Source of the DNA: Candidatus Peregrinibacteria bacterium Gr01-1014_25
Lineage (GTDB): Bacteria > Patescibacteriota > Gracilibacteria > Peribacterales > Peribacteraceae
Direction of reading: 5' to 3'
Assembly: GCA_007376205.1 (NCBI GenBank)
Contig: VMFU01000001.1
Location: forward strand, 220,661 to 284,660
Length of the DNA: 64,000 nt
The position numbers were made by a program, and so were the translations under genes. Shown piece by piece: positions 34,306 to 43,385 of this stretch (position 1 is the first letter of the stretch; the number at the start of each line of letters is the position of its first letter). The notes under the pieces were generated by a model. It was given only the letters and a program-made list of their open reading frames with translations, was not told the origin of the DNA and made no database searches.

Positions 34306-37300
34306 ATGCCCTTGCGGCGCCTTGCCCAAATCGGGATCGCTCTTTTCCTCCCCATTGTTTTTTTGACGCTCGCCACAGAGCATGGCGGGAAACGGTTTCT
34401 GGGAGCGAGCGGCGGTGGCGACCAGAGCGTGGGGACTGATGGAGGAGGACAGGTGAATGAGTGGTGCTGTCCGCAAGGATGCTACAACCCCGACCCGACG
34501 CTCGATCCTCCGTGCAATCTCTTCGGTCCGAGTCAGTGCAGTTTGATTCCCGCTCCCCCGACGGAGCAAAGTGCCTGCAAGTACTGGGTGTGCCAGGGAT
34601 GGGACGCGATAACGGGTGGCCCGGCATGCAACGCGTACTGCAATGCGCAGCCACCGATCCCGTACTGTCCCGGCGCGGGTGGGGGCGTCGGCACGAACGC
34701 GGGTGATGGCGGGGCGAACGCAGGAGGCATCGGCGGGTCTTCTACAGGCGGTGGAACATCAACGGGAGGCGGCACTTCCGTCGGAGGGGTGTCCTCGGGG
34801 GGCTTTGCGTCCTCCGGGATTTCTACGTCTCCCAGTACGTCATTGCCTGGTGGGACATCTTCCCTCTCTTTTTCAGCGGTGTTCTCTTCAAGTAGTGCGA
34901 CCTCCTCAACGACGAGCAGCGCGTCCAGTCAGTCCGTCGGCCCCGGATATGATGTCCCGTGCAATCCCACGGAGTGGTACGCCTGTGAAGTGCCCGAGGA
35001 AGGCGCACCGTACTTCGGCATGTACATCGAACATCGCTTCCCCAAGGATCGCGGGCCGACCGTCACGGACGAAATGCGCGATTTTCTTCAGGAGCACGGC
35101 AACGCGGGCTTCGGTCCCTGCATGGTCGATACCTTTCCTCCGGAGGTTCCCCTGTGGCCCCTGTGCTTCGAAGGCCGCACGTTTGGATTGGGAACGGGAC
35201 AAGTAAAAGAGTATTTGGATCGCGGGGCGACGCTCGGCGCTTGCCAGCCGACTCCCGATTGCCCCGGCGTCGATTTCCAATGTTTCACCGATGGTCCGAT
35301 CTTCATACAGGCAGCGGGCATTGCGCCGGAGTATCCACTCGTCGATAACGATCCTCCGGACGGTATACGCGGGGTGTATGACCGAGGCGACGCCGATCCA
35401 CTGCCATCGCTCTGGAACATGGTACGCGGATCGGGTCAGTGGAATGGTCCCCCGCAAGGCATCGAACCTTCCGATAAGAAGGTGTATGTCCTCGACTACG
35501 ATCCCAAGCTCCCGCACATGCGCGCCTACAAGGAGCCGATACCGACGCCCATTGGTCACTACGTCGACGACCAGGCGGAATTGGAGGGTTTCCCGGGGGC
35601 GACGCGCGCACTCCGGTACAGCGAGAATGTCTGCACTCCCACACAACCCAATAGCGGGGCGCTGTCGTATCTCACAGAGCCCACGGACGTCACCGAAATT
35701 GCGTGGCTGCCCGGCCGGGGGTTGGCTGCCCGGCTGGATGCGGACTTCGTCGATGACTGTTCTGCACGTCATGGGCATTCGGACTACTTCGCGATCGTCG
35801 CGGCATGCCGCGACGCCTACCGGTGCGGCGAGGGCGTGCTCCACCTCGCCGTGGATGCGAACGGAGAGAACGCCATGGTGAAGCTCCTGGGATTCGGCGG
35901 AGAGGAGCTCGCATCCATGAAACTCCCCGGCGTCTACGAACCCGCAATGGCGGTCGATGCCGATGGCAGGCCATACGTGCTGCAGGTTCCTGATGGCAAG
36001 ACGGTCAACCTCCTGCGTCTTTTTGAGGGCGGAACGCTTCTTGGTGCCACGGGGTTGCCGCGCGGCGTGGACTCGATGACTTTCGCTCCGGACGGCACGC
36101 TGTACGCCATGCATTCACGCCGCCGCACGCTGTACCGCATCGACGTGGTGACGGGCCGCGCCACAGTCGTTCACGAATTCAAAGACGGATTGCAGCTAGC
36201 CGGCGGCGATATTGCCTTCGATGACAACGGTCGCCTCTTCTACCTTGGGCTCTCCCTTGAGAAGGCGCCTGTCAATGTCCTGTACGAGGTCAACCTCACA
36301 ACATTCAGGATCACGAAGATCGGGACGCTTCCGAAAGGAATTCACGACGGCCTCGCTTTCGTCGGATACAGCCGGTTCCTGACGGCAAACGTGACGGAGA
36401 AGCATATGGCGCGCATCACCGTTGACCCGTGGAGGGTCGACAACCTAGCGAGCGCCGAAACCGGCGATGCCGCCGATTGCGCAACATGTCCTCCCGCGCC
36501 CCTGCCCGGCGGAAGTTCGACGAGTACCTCAACATCCCGGACATCCTCCACCTCGTCGCACGTTGATAGTACGACCAGCGCATCATCGACCTCCGGCCCG
36601 ATCGTCGCCACGACCAGCGCGACGTCTTCTTCTGGCAACCTGGACTCCACCACGAGCGCATCGTCCACCTCCAGGGTGATCGTACCTTCCTCGACTGCTC
36701 CCTCGACCGCTACCTCAAGAGTCTCCTCGCAGAACAGCGCATGCGCATTCTGTCCGTCGGGGCAATGTGTGAACGGTCAGTGTCTGTGCAAAGACAGTAC
36801 GCAGTGTCCCGCAGGCAAGAAGTGCATCAATGGCAGGTGTGGGTGTACCGACAATGCGCAGTGCCTGGCAGGACAGCAGTGTCAGGACGGAAAGTGCGTG
36901 TGCATCGACGTTCTGAACTGTCCTCCGAAGCAATGCTCCACGGACAAGGATTGCCCGGCGTACTACGCATGCCGCGACGGTCTCTGCAAGGCGATGGCCT
37001 GCTCGGGCCTCGAATGCGCGAGCGGAGGCAGCGCACTCTGCGCCGCCGCGGGCAAGATCTGCCTGCAGTACTCCACGCCGCCCTGCGCGGTGTGCGGCGG
37101 TGAAACGCGCGAACAGGCGCTCGCCGACATCGTCCTGCAGCAGGCCTTCTGCGGCAACGGCCGCATTGAGGTGGGGGAAGAGTGCGACGACGGCAATGCT
37201 CGTAACGGCGATGGCTGCTCCGCGTTCTGCGGCAAGGGAGATGAGAATCCCCCTTTGTCGTCCGTGCTTGAAGGTATGCGCCAACAGAGCGGCATTGCCC

Positions 37301-37500
37301 CCAGGCTGGGCATGCGCGAGTTCGTCTTCGGCCGCGCCGCCGCGCCGCTCCAAGGAATGGTCGCGGGATCATCGACCCGGGAATTCTTGCCTGCGCCGAT
37401 GCACGCTCCCGTCGGCGACACCGGCCCTGCAGCCGTCGCCGTCATGGCCGCAGGCGCGGCGGCAGGCTGGTCATGGGTGCGGAGACGGAGGAGGCGATAA
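34306..37500 (+). CDS. Large Cys-rich surface/secreted protein with Ser/Thr-rich linkers and C-terminal anchor
   Basis: N-terminal hydrophobic segment, Gly/Ser/Thr linkers, CxxxxxCxxGxC modules, CGNGRIEVGEECDDGNARNGDGCSAFC (DUF4215/Myxococcus Cys-rich type), C-terminal TM and RRRRRR. Confidence 0.85.
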   Translation: MPLRRLAQIGIALFLPIVFLTLATEHGGKRFLGASGGGDQSVGTDGGGQVNEWCCPQGCYNPDPTLDPPCNLFGPSQCSLIPAPPTEQSACKYWVCQGWDAITGGPACNAYCNAQPPIPYCPGAGGGVGTNAGDGGANAGGIGGSSTGGGTSTGGGTSVGGVSSGGFASSGISTSPSTSLPGGTSSLSFSAVFSSSSATSSTTSSASSQSVGPGYDVPCNPTEWYACEVPEEGAPYFGMYIEHRFPKDRGPTVTDEMRDFLQEHGNAGFGPCMVDTFPPEVPLWPLCFEGRTFGLGTGQVKEYLDRGATLGACQPTPDCPGVDFQCFTDGPIFIQAAGIAPEYPLVDNDPPDGIRGVYDRGDADPLPSLWNMVRGSGQWNGPPQGIEPSDKKVYVLDYDPKLPHMRAYKEPIPTPIGHYVDDQAELEGFPGATRALRYSENVCTPTQPNSGALSYLTEPTDVTEIAWLPGRGLAARLDADFVDDCSARHGHSDYFAIVAACRDAYRCGEGVLHLAVDANGENAMVKLLGFGGEELASMKLPGVYEPAMAVDADGRPYVLQVPDGKTVNLLRLFEGGTLLGATGLPRGVDSMTFAPDGTLYAMHSRRRTLYRIDVVTGRATVVHEFKDGLQLAGGDIAFDDNGRLFYLGLSLEKAPVNVLYEVNLTTFRITKIGTLPKGIHDGLAFVGYSRFLTANVTEKHMARITVDPWRVDNLASAETGDAADCATCPPAPLPGGSSTSTSTSRTSSTSSHVDSTTSASSTSGPIVATTSATSSSGNLDSTTSASSTSRVIVPSSTAPSTATSRVSSQNSACAFCPSGQCVNGQCLCKDSTQCPAGKKCINGRCGCTDNAQCLAGQQCQDGKCVCIDVLNCPPKQCSTDKDCPAYYACRDGLCKAMACSGLECASGGSALCAAAGKICLQYSTPPCAVCGGETREQALADIVLQQAFCGNGRIEVGEECDDGNARNGDGCSAFCGKGDENPPLSSVLEGMRQQSGIAPRLGMREFVFGRAAAPLQGMVAGSSTREFLPAPMHAPVGDTGPAAVAVMAAGAAAGWSWVRRRRRR

Positions 37501-37532
37501 TGAGGAGGCGGTAAGCGGGAGGCGGGAAACGA
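37501..37532. repeat. Short degenerate heptamer tract (GGAGGCG type)
   Basis: gaggaggcggtaagcgggaggcgggaaacg. Confidence 0.45.
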
Positions 37533-37553
37533 AAGGGGCGCTACACTATTCCT

Positions 37554-38195
37554 ATGCTCGAGCAACTCACCGCGACTGCCGGCGATCTGATTCACACCTA
37601 CGGCGTTCTCGGCGTGTTTCTGGCGAGCATCGTCGAGGAGGTTATCGCGCCCATTCCCTCCGCGGGCGTCGTCCTGCTGGCGGGCTTCCTGCTGATTCCG
37701 CCGGAGGCGACGTGGACCGCCGCGGCCGCGGCCGCGGCGGTGAACGTGATGATCCCCGCGTCGATCGGACTCACTGTCGGATCGCTGTTCCCGTACGGCG
37801 TCGCCCGCATCGGCGGCAAACTCGCCGTCGACAAGTGCGGCCGTTTGCTGGGCATCGACTGGTCCTTGGTCGAACGGGCCCAGGCGCGATTCACGCGTTC
37901 GCGCTCCGATGAACTGCTGCTCTTCGGTGTCCGGTGCGTACCCGTCATCCCCTCCGTCGTGATCGGCGTGCTGTGCGGCCTCGTGCGATTGCCGCTCCCG
38001 GAATTCATCCTTTTCACGTTCCTCGGCAGTCTCGTGCGGACGTTCATTCTCGCGCTCGTCGGATGGTCCGCAAGCGCGGCGTACAGCGCGTACGCCGAGC
38101 AGTTTTCCCGTGGCGAAGACATCGTGCTCGGCATCATTGCCATTGCGATCGTTGCCTTCGCGCTCCGATGGCACAGCAAGAGAAAGCAACGATGA
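37554..38195 (+). CDS. DedA/VTT family membrane protein
   Basis: FLASIVEEVIAPIPSAGVVLLAGF and VRCVPVIPSVVIGVLCGLVRLPLPEFILFTFLGSLVRT. Confidence 0.88.
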   Translation: MLEQLTATAGDLIHTYGVLGVFLASIVEEVIAPIPSAGVVLLAGFLLIPPEATWTAAAAAAAVNVMIPASIGLTVGSLFPYGVARIGGKLAVDKCGRLLGIDWSLVERAQARFTRSRSDELLLFGVRCVPVIPSVVIGVLCGLVRLPLPEFILFTFLGSLVRTFILALVGWSASAAYSAYAEQFSRGEDIVLGIIAIAIVAFALRWHSKRKQR

Positions 38196-38267
38196 ACCCA
38201 TAATTTCCTTCCCGCGCCACTCGTCCCGATTTGCCGTGCAAATCGCCAAAGCGATACCATAGCCCCC

Positions 38268-38720
38268 ATGGGGCGCCCCGCCTTCCCATTCCACGGAATC
38301 TTCTCATCGCTGCAGCAAGAAGGAGCAGCCGATCCTGTGGTCGGAGCCGCAACCGGCGATCGTGGCGTTCCGGTTCGGAGCGCGGCACAGGGCCAAGGGC
38401 AGGTCGCAGTCGACATCTACGAGCAGGACAATTATTACATCATCAAGGCGCCGATCGCGGGCGTGCGTCTCTGCGATCTGGACATCGAAATCAGCGACAG
38501 CGTCGTCACCATCCGCGGCACGCGGCAGCAAGGGGATGATGTTCCGCGGGACACCTACTATGTGCAGGAGTGTTTCTGGGGGCAGTTCAGCCGCTCCGTC
38601 ACGCTCCCCTGCGCCGTCGATCCCAAGCGCGTCCGCGCGACGTTCAACAAGGAGTGTATTCTGAAGATCATCATTCCGAAGGAGGAGAAGGTGAAGATTG
38701 TGAGGATCAATGAAGGGTAA
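38268..38720 (+). CDS. Hsp20/alpha-crystallin family small heat shock protein
   Basis: VDIYEQDNYYIIKAPIAGVRLCDLDIEISDSVVTIRGTRQ...QECFWGQFSRSVTLPCAVDPKRVRATFNKECILKIIIPKEE. Confidence 0.9.
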   Translation: MGRPAFPFHGIFSSLQQEGAADPVVGAATGDRGVPVRSAAQGQGQVAVDIYEQDNYYIIKAPIAGVRLCDLDIEISDSVVTIRGTRQQGDDVPRDTYYVQECFWGQFSRSVTLPCAVDPKRVRATFNKECILKIIIPKEEKVKIVRINEG

Positions 38721-38735
38721 TATACTGCCCCACCC

Positions 38736-39563
38736 ATGAAGATCACCCAGGCCATCCTCCCCGTGGCCGGCCTTGGAACGCGGTTCCTGCCGTGGACGAA
38801 GGTCGTGCCCAAGGAGCTCCTGCCCATCGGCAGCCAGCCGATCATCGCGCACCTCGTCGACGAGTGCATCAGCATCGGCATCGATGACATCTGCTTCGTC
38901 ATCAGCCGCGGCAAGGAGATGATCCCGCAGTACTTCTACGCCGCGCCCGCGCTGGAGCACGAACTCAAGCGGCGCGGGAAGCACACGATGCTCGACGAGC
39001 TCAAGCGCTACGATACCGTGCGCCTGCACGTCGTGTACCAGGAGGACCAACTCGGCGACGGCCACGCCATCCTGCAGGCGGTGCCCTGGGTGCAGAGCGA
39101 CACCATCGCCGTGCTCTTCGGCGACGACATCATCGTGGGCGATGAGAACGGCTTGCAGCAGCTTGTCCGCGCGCACGCGGGCCTGCCCGCGGAAGAGCGC
39201 ACGCATGCGTCGGTGCTCACACTGGAGAACGTCCCGGCCGAACTGACGCACAAGTATGGCATTGCAGACATTGATCCATCGCGCTCCTCCGGCCGACTCC
39301 ATCGCATCAAGGGGCTCGTGGAGAAGCCGGCGGCGGGTGAAGCGCCGTCCACGTTAGGCATCGTCGGCAAATACCTCATTCCGCGACGCATCTTCGATCT
39401 CCTCCCTATCGTCGCACCGTCGCACGGCGGCGAGATCCGGCTGGTCGACGGTCTGATCGCGCACCTCAAGAACGGCCCCGTCTACGGCTACGAATTCGCG
39501 GGAAAGCGCTACGACACGGGCTCGCCCGAGGGGTACAAAGAGGCTGTTCGGGAATTGGGGTGA
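38736..39563 (+). CDS. galU: UTP-glucose-1-phosphate uridylyltransferase
   Basis: ITQAILPVAGLGTRFLPWTKVVPKELLPIGSQPIIAHLVDECISIGIDDICFVISRGKEMI. Confidence 0.95.
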   Translation: MKITQAILPVAGLGTRFLPWTKVVPKELLPIGSQPIIAHLVDECISIGIDDICFVISRGKEMIPQYFYAAPALEHELKRRGKHTMLDELKRYDTVRLHVVYQEDQLGDGHAILQAVPWVQSDTIAVLFGDDIIVGDENGLQQLVRAHAGLPAEERTHASVLTLENVPAELTHKYGIADIDPSRSSGRLHRIKGLVEKPAAGEAPSTLGIVGKYLIPRRIFDLLPIVAPSHGGEIRLVDGLIAHLKNGPVYGYEFAGKRYDTGSPEGYKEAVRELG

Positions 39564-39600
39564 CCTTTGCTATACTCCGTGCTTCCTTTCCCTACGCGCT

Positions 39601-40227
39601 ATGTCCGCACAGCAGCTCTATAGCATGATCGCCTGGTTCTGGGACGCCGGCTCGTACATGGTCGGCCATCTGCGTGAGGCGGAGTACGTCGTGAATCACC
39701 TGCCCATCGACTCCCAAAAGCCGATCAACGTCCTCGACATCGGCTGCGGCACGGGGCTGTACACGCGCAACATCCTCCGGCGTTTCCCTCACGCCAAGGT
39801 GACGGCAATCGATTTGAGCAAACAGATGCTCGGCGAGCTGCAATCTTCGCTCAAGAAGCGCGGATGGGATCACCGCGTGACGATTCTCCACGGCGACGCG
39901 ATCGCCACCGCCAAGAAGCTGCAGGGGCCGTTCGATCTGATCGTCACAGCGGGGCTGCTGGAGTACCTCGATGACAAGGCGCTCCTCGACGTGATCGCGC
40001 AGAAACTCGCCCCGGCCGGCACGTACCTGAACTCCTCCGTCCGCGACACGGTGTCCGGACGGGTCATCGGCTTGCTCGCCCGCTGCCGTACGTCCACAAC
40101 GCGCAGCACCATCGATCTCTGCACGCGGCGTGGCATGCGCCTGGAGCGTCTCATCACGGTTCCGGAGACCATCTGGTATTTCCCGGCCTGCCACTACAAG
40201 GAAGGACAGGTGTATCGGAAAGCGTAG
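39601..40227 (+). CDS. Class I SAM-dependent methyltransferase
   Basis: INVLDIGCGTGLYTRNILRRFPHAKVTAIDLSKQML. Confidence 0.9.
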   Translation: MSAQQLYSMIAWFWDAGSYMVGHLREAEYVVNHLPIDSQKPINVLDIGCGTGLYTRNILRRFPHAKVTAIDLSKQMLGELQSSLKKRGWDHRVTILHGDAIATAKKLQGPFDLIVTAGLLEYLDDKALLDVIAQKLAPAGTYLNSSVRDTVSGRVIGLLARCRTSTTRSTIDLCTRRGMRLERLITVPETIWYFPACHYKEGQVYRKA

Positions 40228-40238
40228 AGGCGAAGCCG

Positions 40239-40267
40239 TTGACATGTCCGCTGTGCGGGAGTGTGAT
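40239..40267 (+). promoter_or_regulatory. Sigma70-like promoter
   Basis: TTGACA-17 nt-TGTGAT upstream of the 40335 ORF. Confidence 0.55.
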
Positions 40268-40334
40268 GGCCGCCTTGCGCGTGCAAGGCGTGCCGTCGGC
40301 ACGGGACATGTTTCACAACGACGGGAGGCAGATC

Positions 40335-40709
40335 ATGACACCGTATCTCTTCGAAGGCGACTTGAGGGAGTTGAGCATGACGCTGGAGGCCGTGAAGTGT
40401 GTCCTTCAGCAGGGCACTCTCGATGGATCAGCGCTGAACGTGATCGCACGGTCAGCCGGTGGACAGGATGGCGCCGCCGCCGTGCGTCTCGCGTATATGT
40501 TTCGCAAAGTGAGTGCGCGTGAGCAGCAAGACGTCAGGACGAACGCACTCGTGCAGTTCGGCATGTACGTCCGCCGGCACGGTCTGTACAGCAAATCGGT
40601 GCTTGGAATGCTGCTCCTCTGGCAGCTGATCGACCTGGAAACGGCAGACCTCATGGTGACAGCGCATCGCACCGCTGCCGCACTCGAAATGGACATGGCT
40701 CTGTCATAG
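40335..40709 (+). CDS. Hypothetical helical protein
   Basis: ATG preceded by gggagg Shine-Dalgarno; MTPYLFEGDLRELSMTLEAVKCVLQQGTLDG. Confidence 0.65.
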   Translation: MTPYLFEGDLRELSMTLEAVKCVLQQGTLDGSALNVIARSAGGQDGAAAVRLAYMFRKVSAREQQDVRTNALVQFGMYVRRHGLYSKSVLGMLLLWQLIDLETADLMVTAHRTAAALEMDMALS

Positions 40710-40720
40710 GAGCTTCCCGT

Positions 40721-40753
40721 AGGGGCCCGAGTACATCTCGGGCCTCTTCTTTT
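40721..40753 (+). terminator. Rho-independent terminator
   Basis: aggggcccgag-tacat-ctcgggcctcttctttt. Confidence 0.85.
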
Positions 40754-40799
40754 ACCACATCAATTTCTCCCGGTATAGGCAAGGGAAAGCGCGCGGGCT

Positions 40800-42809
40800 T
40801 CATTTCATGAACTCCCTCCGCAGCAGCTCAATCTCGTCACGCAGGTCGGCGGCTTTCTCGAATTCCAGGTTCTGCGCGGCCAGGTCCATCTGCTCTTCCA
40901 GTTCCTCGAGCAGCCGCTTCTTCTCGTCTTTCGGGATCTTCGTGTGATCGTGCTTTGGACGACGCAATTCCAGCTTGCGGTGCTCTTCGGCGATGTCGCG
41001 GATGGCCTTCTTGATCGTCGTCGGCGTGATGCCGTGCTTGGTATTGTGGGCCTCCTGGATCGCCCGCCTCCGGCCGGTCTCGTCGATCGCCTGCTTCATG
41101 GCGTCGGTCATCCGGTCGGCATACAGCGTGACATGGCCGTTGACGTTTCGCGCCGCACGGCCGATGGTCTGGATGAGCGCGTCGCGCGAGCGCAGGAAGC
41201 CCTGCTTGTCCGCGTCGAGGATGGCGATGAAACTCACTTCCGGCAGGTCGAGCCCTTCGCGCAGCAGGTTGATACCGACGAGGATGTCGATCGTGCCCGT
41301 GCGGAGTTTGCGCAGAATTTCGATGCGGTCGAGTGTCTCGACGTCGCTGTGGAGGTACTGGACCTTTTGCCCGTGGTCCGCGAGGAACTTCGTGAGGTCC
41401 TCGGCCATCCGCTTGGTGAGCGTGGTGATCAGCACGCGCTCGCCGCGCGTGACCGTCTCCTGCACTTCACGGAAGAGGTCGTCCATCTGCCCCTTCGTCG
41501 GCTTCACCGCGACCGGCGGGTCGAGCAGGCCGGTGGGGCGGATGATCTGCTCCACGAGTCGTTCCTTCGGCGTGTGCGCGTACTCGTACTTTCCCGGAGT
41601 CGCGGAGACGTAGATGCGCTGGTGCGCTCTATCCTCGAATTCCGCGAATTTCAACGGACGGTTGTCATGGGATGACGGCAGGCGGAAGCCGAAATCGATC
41701 AGCGTCTGCTTGCGGCTTCTGTTGCCCTCCTCCATCGCGCCGACCTGCGGGATGGTGATGTGCGACTCGTCGATGATCATCAGGTAGTCATCGGGGAAGT
41801 AGTCGAGCAACGTCGAGGGCGGCCGTCCGGGCTCGCTGTTGTTCGTCAGGTAGCGAACGTAGTTCTCGATGCCCGTGCAGTAGCCCGTTTCCTTCAACAT
41901 TTCGATGTCGTACTCCGTGCGCATTCGCAGACGTTCGGCCTTCACCAACTCGCCGGCCTTAAGCAATTCGGCTTCGCGATCCTTGAGCTCGACGAGGACA
42001 CCGTCACACGCGCGGTCGATCTTGTCCTGGGTCGTGACGTTGTGCGACGCGGGGAAGATGGTGGTCGCGTTGAGCTCCTGCAACACTTCACCCGTGAAGC
42101 TGTCGACTTCCTGGATCCGCTCGACCTCGTCGAATGGCATCTCGATGCGTATGACCGTGTCGGCGCTCGGAGGGAAGACTTCGACGGTGTCGCCGAGGAC
42201 GTGGACCATGCCCTGCTTGAATTCCAGGTGCGACCGCCGGTACTGGATGTCGGTCAGCCGCCGCAGGAACGTATCGCGCTGCATCTTGTCGCCGCGCGTC
42301 ACCGTGATCGCGAGCGCCTCGTAATCCTCGACGTTGCCGAGGCCGTAGATGCACGAAACCGATGCGACGATGAGCACGTCGCGCCGCGTGAGCAGGTTCA
42401 TCGTCGCCGCGTGCCGGAACTTCTCGATTTCCTCGTTGATCGACGCGTCTTTCTCGATGTACGTGTCCGTGTGCGGGACGTACGCCTCCGGCTGGTAGTA
42501 ATCGTAGTACGAGACGAAGTAGCTGATGGCGTTGTCCGGGAAGAACGCCTGGAACTCGCTGCAGAGCTGCGCCGCGAGAGTTTTGTTGTGCGCGAGGACG
42601 ATCGTCGGCCGCTGCACTTTCTCGACGATGTTTGCCATGGTGAACGTCTTGCCGGTCCCGGTGGCGCCGAGGAGCGTCTGGTGTTTCTCCTTCGTCAGCA
42701 GCCCGTCCACGAGCCTGTCGATGGCCGCCGGCTGGTCGCCCGTCGGCGAGAAATCCGAGACGAGGCGGAAGGGTTTTGCCGCGAGCTGCTTCTTCGGGTG
42801 CGCCGACAT
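40800..42809 (-). CDS. uvrB: Excinuclease ABC subunit B
   Basis: LLGATGTGKTFTMANIVEKVQRPTIVLAHNKTLAAQL, YFVSYYDYYQPEAYVP, DTYIEKDASINEEIEKFRHAAT. Confidence 0.98.
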   Translation of the reverse strand: MSAHPKKQLAAKPFRLVSDFSPTGDQPAAIDRLVDGLLTKEKHQTLLGATGTGKTFTMANIVEKVQRPTIVLAHNKTLAAQLCSEFQAFFPDNAISYFVSYYDYYQPEAYVPHTDTYIEKDASINEEIEKFRHAATMNLLTRRDVLIVASVSCIYGLGNVEDYEALAITVTRGDKMQRDTFLRRLTDIQYRRSHLEFKQGMVHVLGDTVEVFPPSADTVIRIEMPFDEVERIQEVDSFTGEVLQELNATTIFPASHNVTTQDKIDRACDGVLVELKDREAELLKAGELVKAERLRMRTEYDIEMLKETGYCTGIENYVRYLTNNSEPGRPPSTLLDYFPDDYLMIIDESHITIPQVGAMEEGNRSRKQTLIDFGFRLPSSHDNRPLKFAEFEDRAHQRIYVSATPGKYEYAHTPKERLVEQIIRPTGLLDPPVAVKPTKGQMDDLFREVQETVTRGERVLITTLTKRMAEDLTKFLADHGQKVQYLHSDVETLDRIEILRKLRTGTIDILVGINLLREGLDLPEVSFIAILDADKQGFLRSRDALIQTIGRAARNVNGHVTLYADRMTDAMKQAIDETGRRRAIQEAHNTKHGITPTTIKKAIRDIAEEHRKLELRRPKHDHTKIPKDEKKRLLEELEEQMDLAAQNLEFEKAADLRDEIELLRREFMK

Positions 42810-42856
42810 GTCCGGGCATTGTACCGAAAACCGAACTATGGTCCAATGCCTCACGT

Positions 42857-43363
42857 ATGCGGGATATCCCCGAGGATTGGCGCCACGTTGCGGAGTCCGA
42901 GCCGTTTCTCGACGCGCAGGAGGCGCTATGCGCAGCATTCCACCAACAGCGCGACAGGCTCCTCGCAAAAGTCCCCCTGCCGTATCGCATCTACCTTCAG
43001 GACGTGCAGCCGCGGAATTTCTGGCCGGAACTGGAAAACCCGCCGCGCGATCTACGTGGCAAGCTGATCATGTTCATCGCCGGCTACCTTCGCGCGCCGA
43101 CGGAAGGCGGCGAGATGCGACCGGCCTTGTCCTTTGAACAACGTCTGTCCATCGCATGGGTCCAGAAGATCTGTGGGCAGCTCATTGCTGCCCAGCAGCG
43201 CGCCATCATCGATGTGGCGTTCGGTCACCACCAGGAATACCTCGAGCACATCATGCGTCAGGGGCAGGCAATCTCGGCCACGAATCTGCTCAATATCCAA
43301 CAGCACTGCGAAAAGCTCTGTCACACCTACCAACAGGCCATCGATCGTCTTGTCCGTGAGTAG
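42857..43363 (+). CDS. Hypothetical protein
   Basis: 168-aa ORF between uvrB and serS with protein-like composition. Confidence 0.6.
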   Translation: MRDIPEDWRHVAESEPFLDAQEALCAAFHQQRDRLLAKVPLPYRIYLQDVQPRNFWPELENPPRDLRGKLIMFIAGYLRAPTEGGEMRPALSFEQRLSIAWVQKICGQLIAAQQRAIIDVAFGHHQEYLEHIMRQGQAISATNLLNIQQHCEKLCHTYQQAIDRLVRE

Positions 43364-43385
43364 TGATTTCACCCATACTCCTCCC

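Noticed and set aside
36520-36730. Repetitive Ser/Thr-coding stretch as a mobile repeat
   Set aside because: Best explained as a low-complexity linker in a surface protein; no terminal repeats.
41760-43067. 435-aa ORF antisense to uvrB
   Set aside because: Opposes UvrB; Arg/Val/Asp-rich shadow translation.
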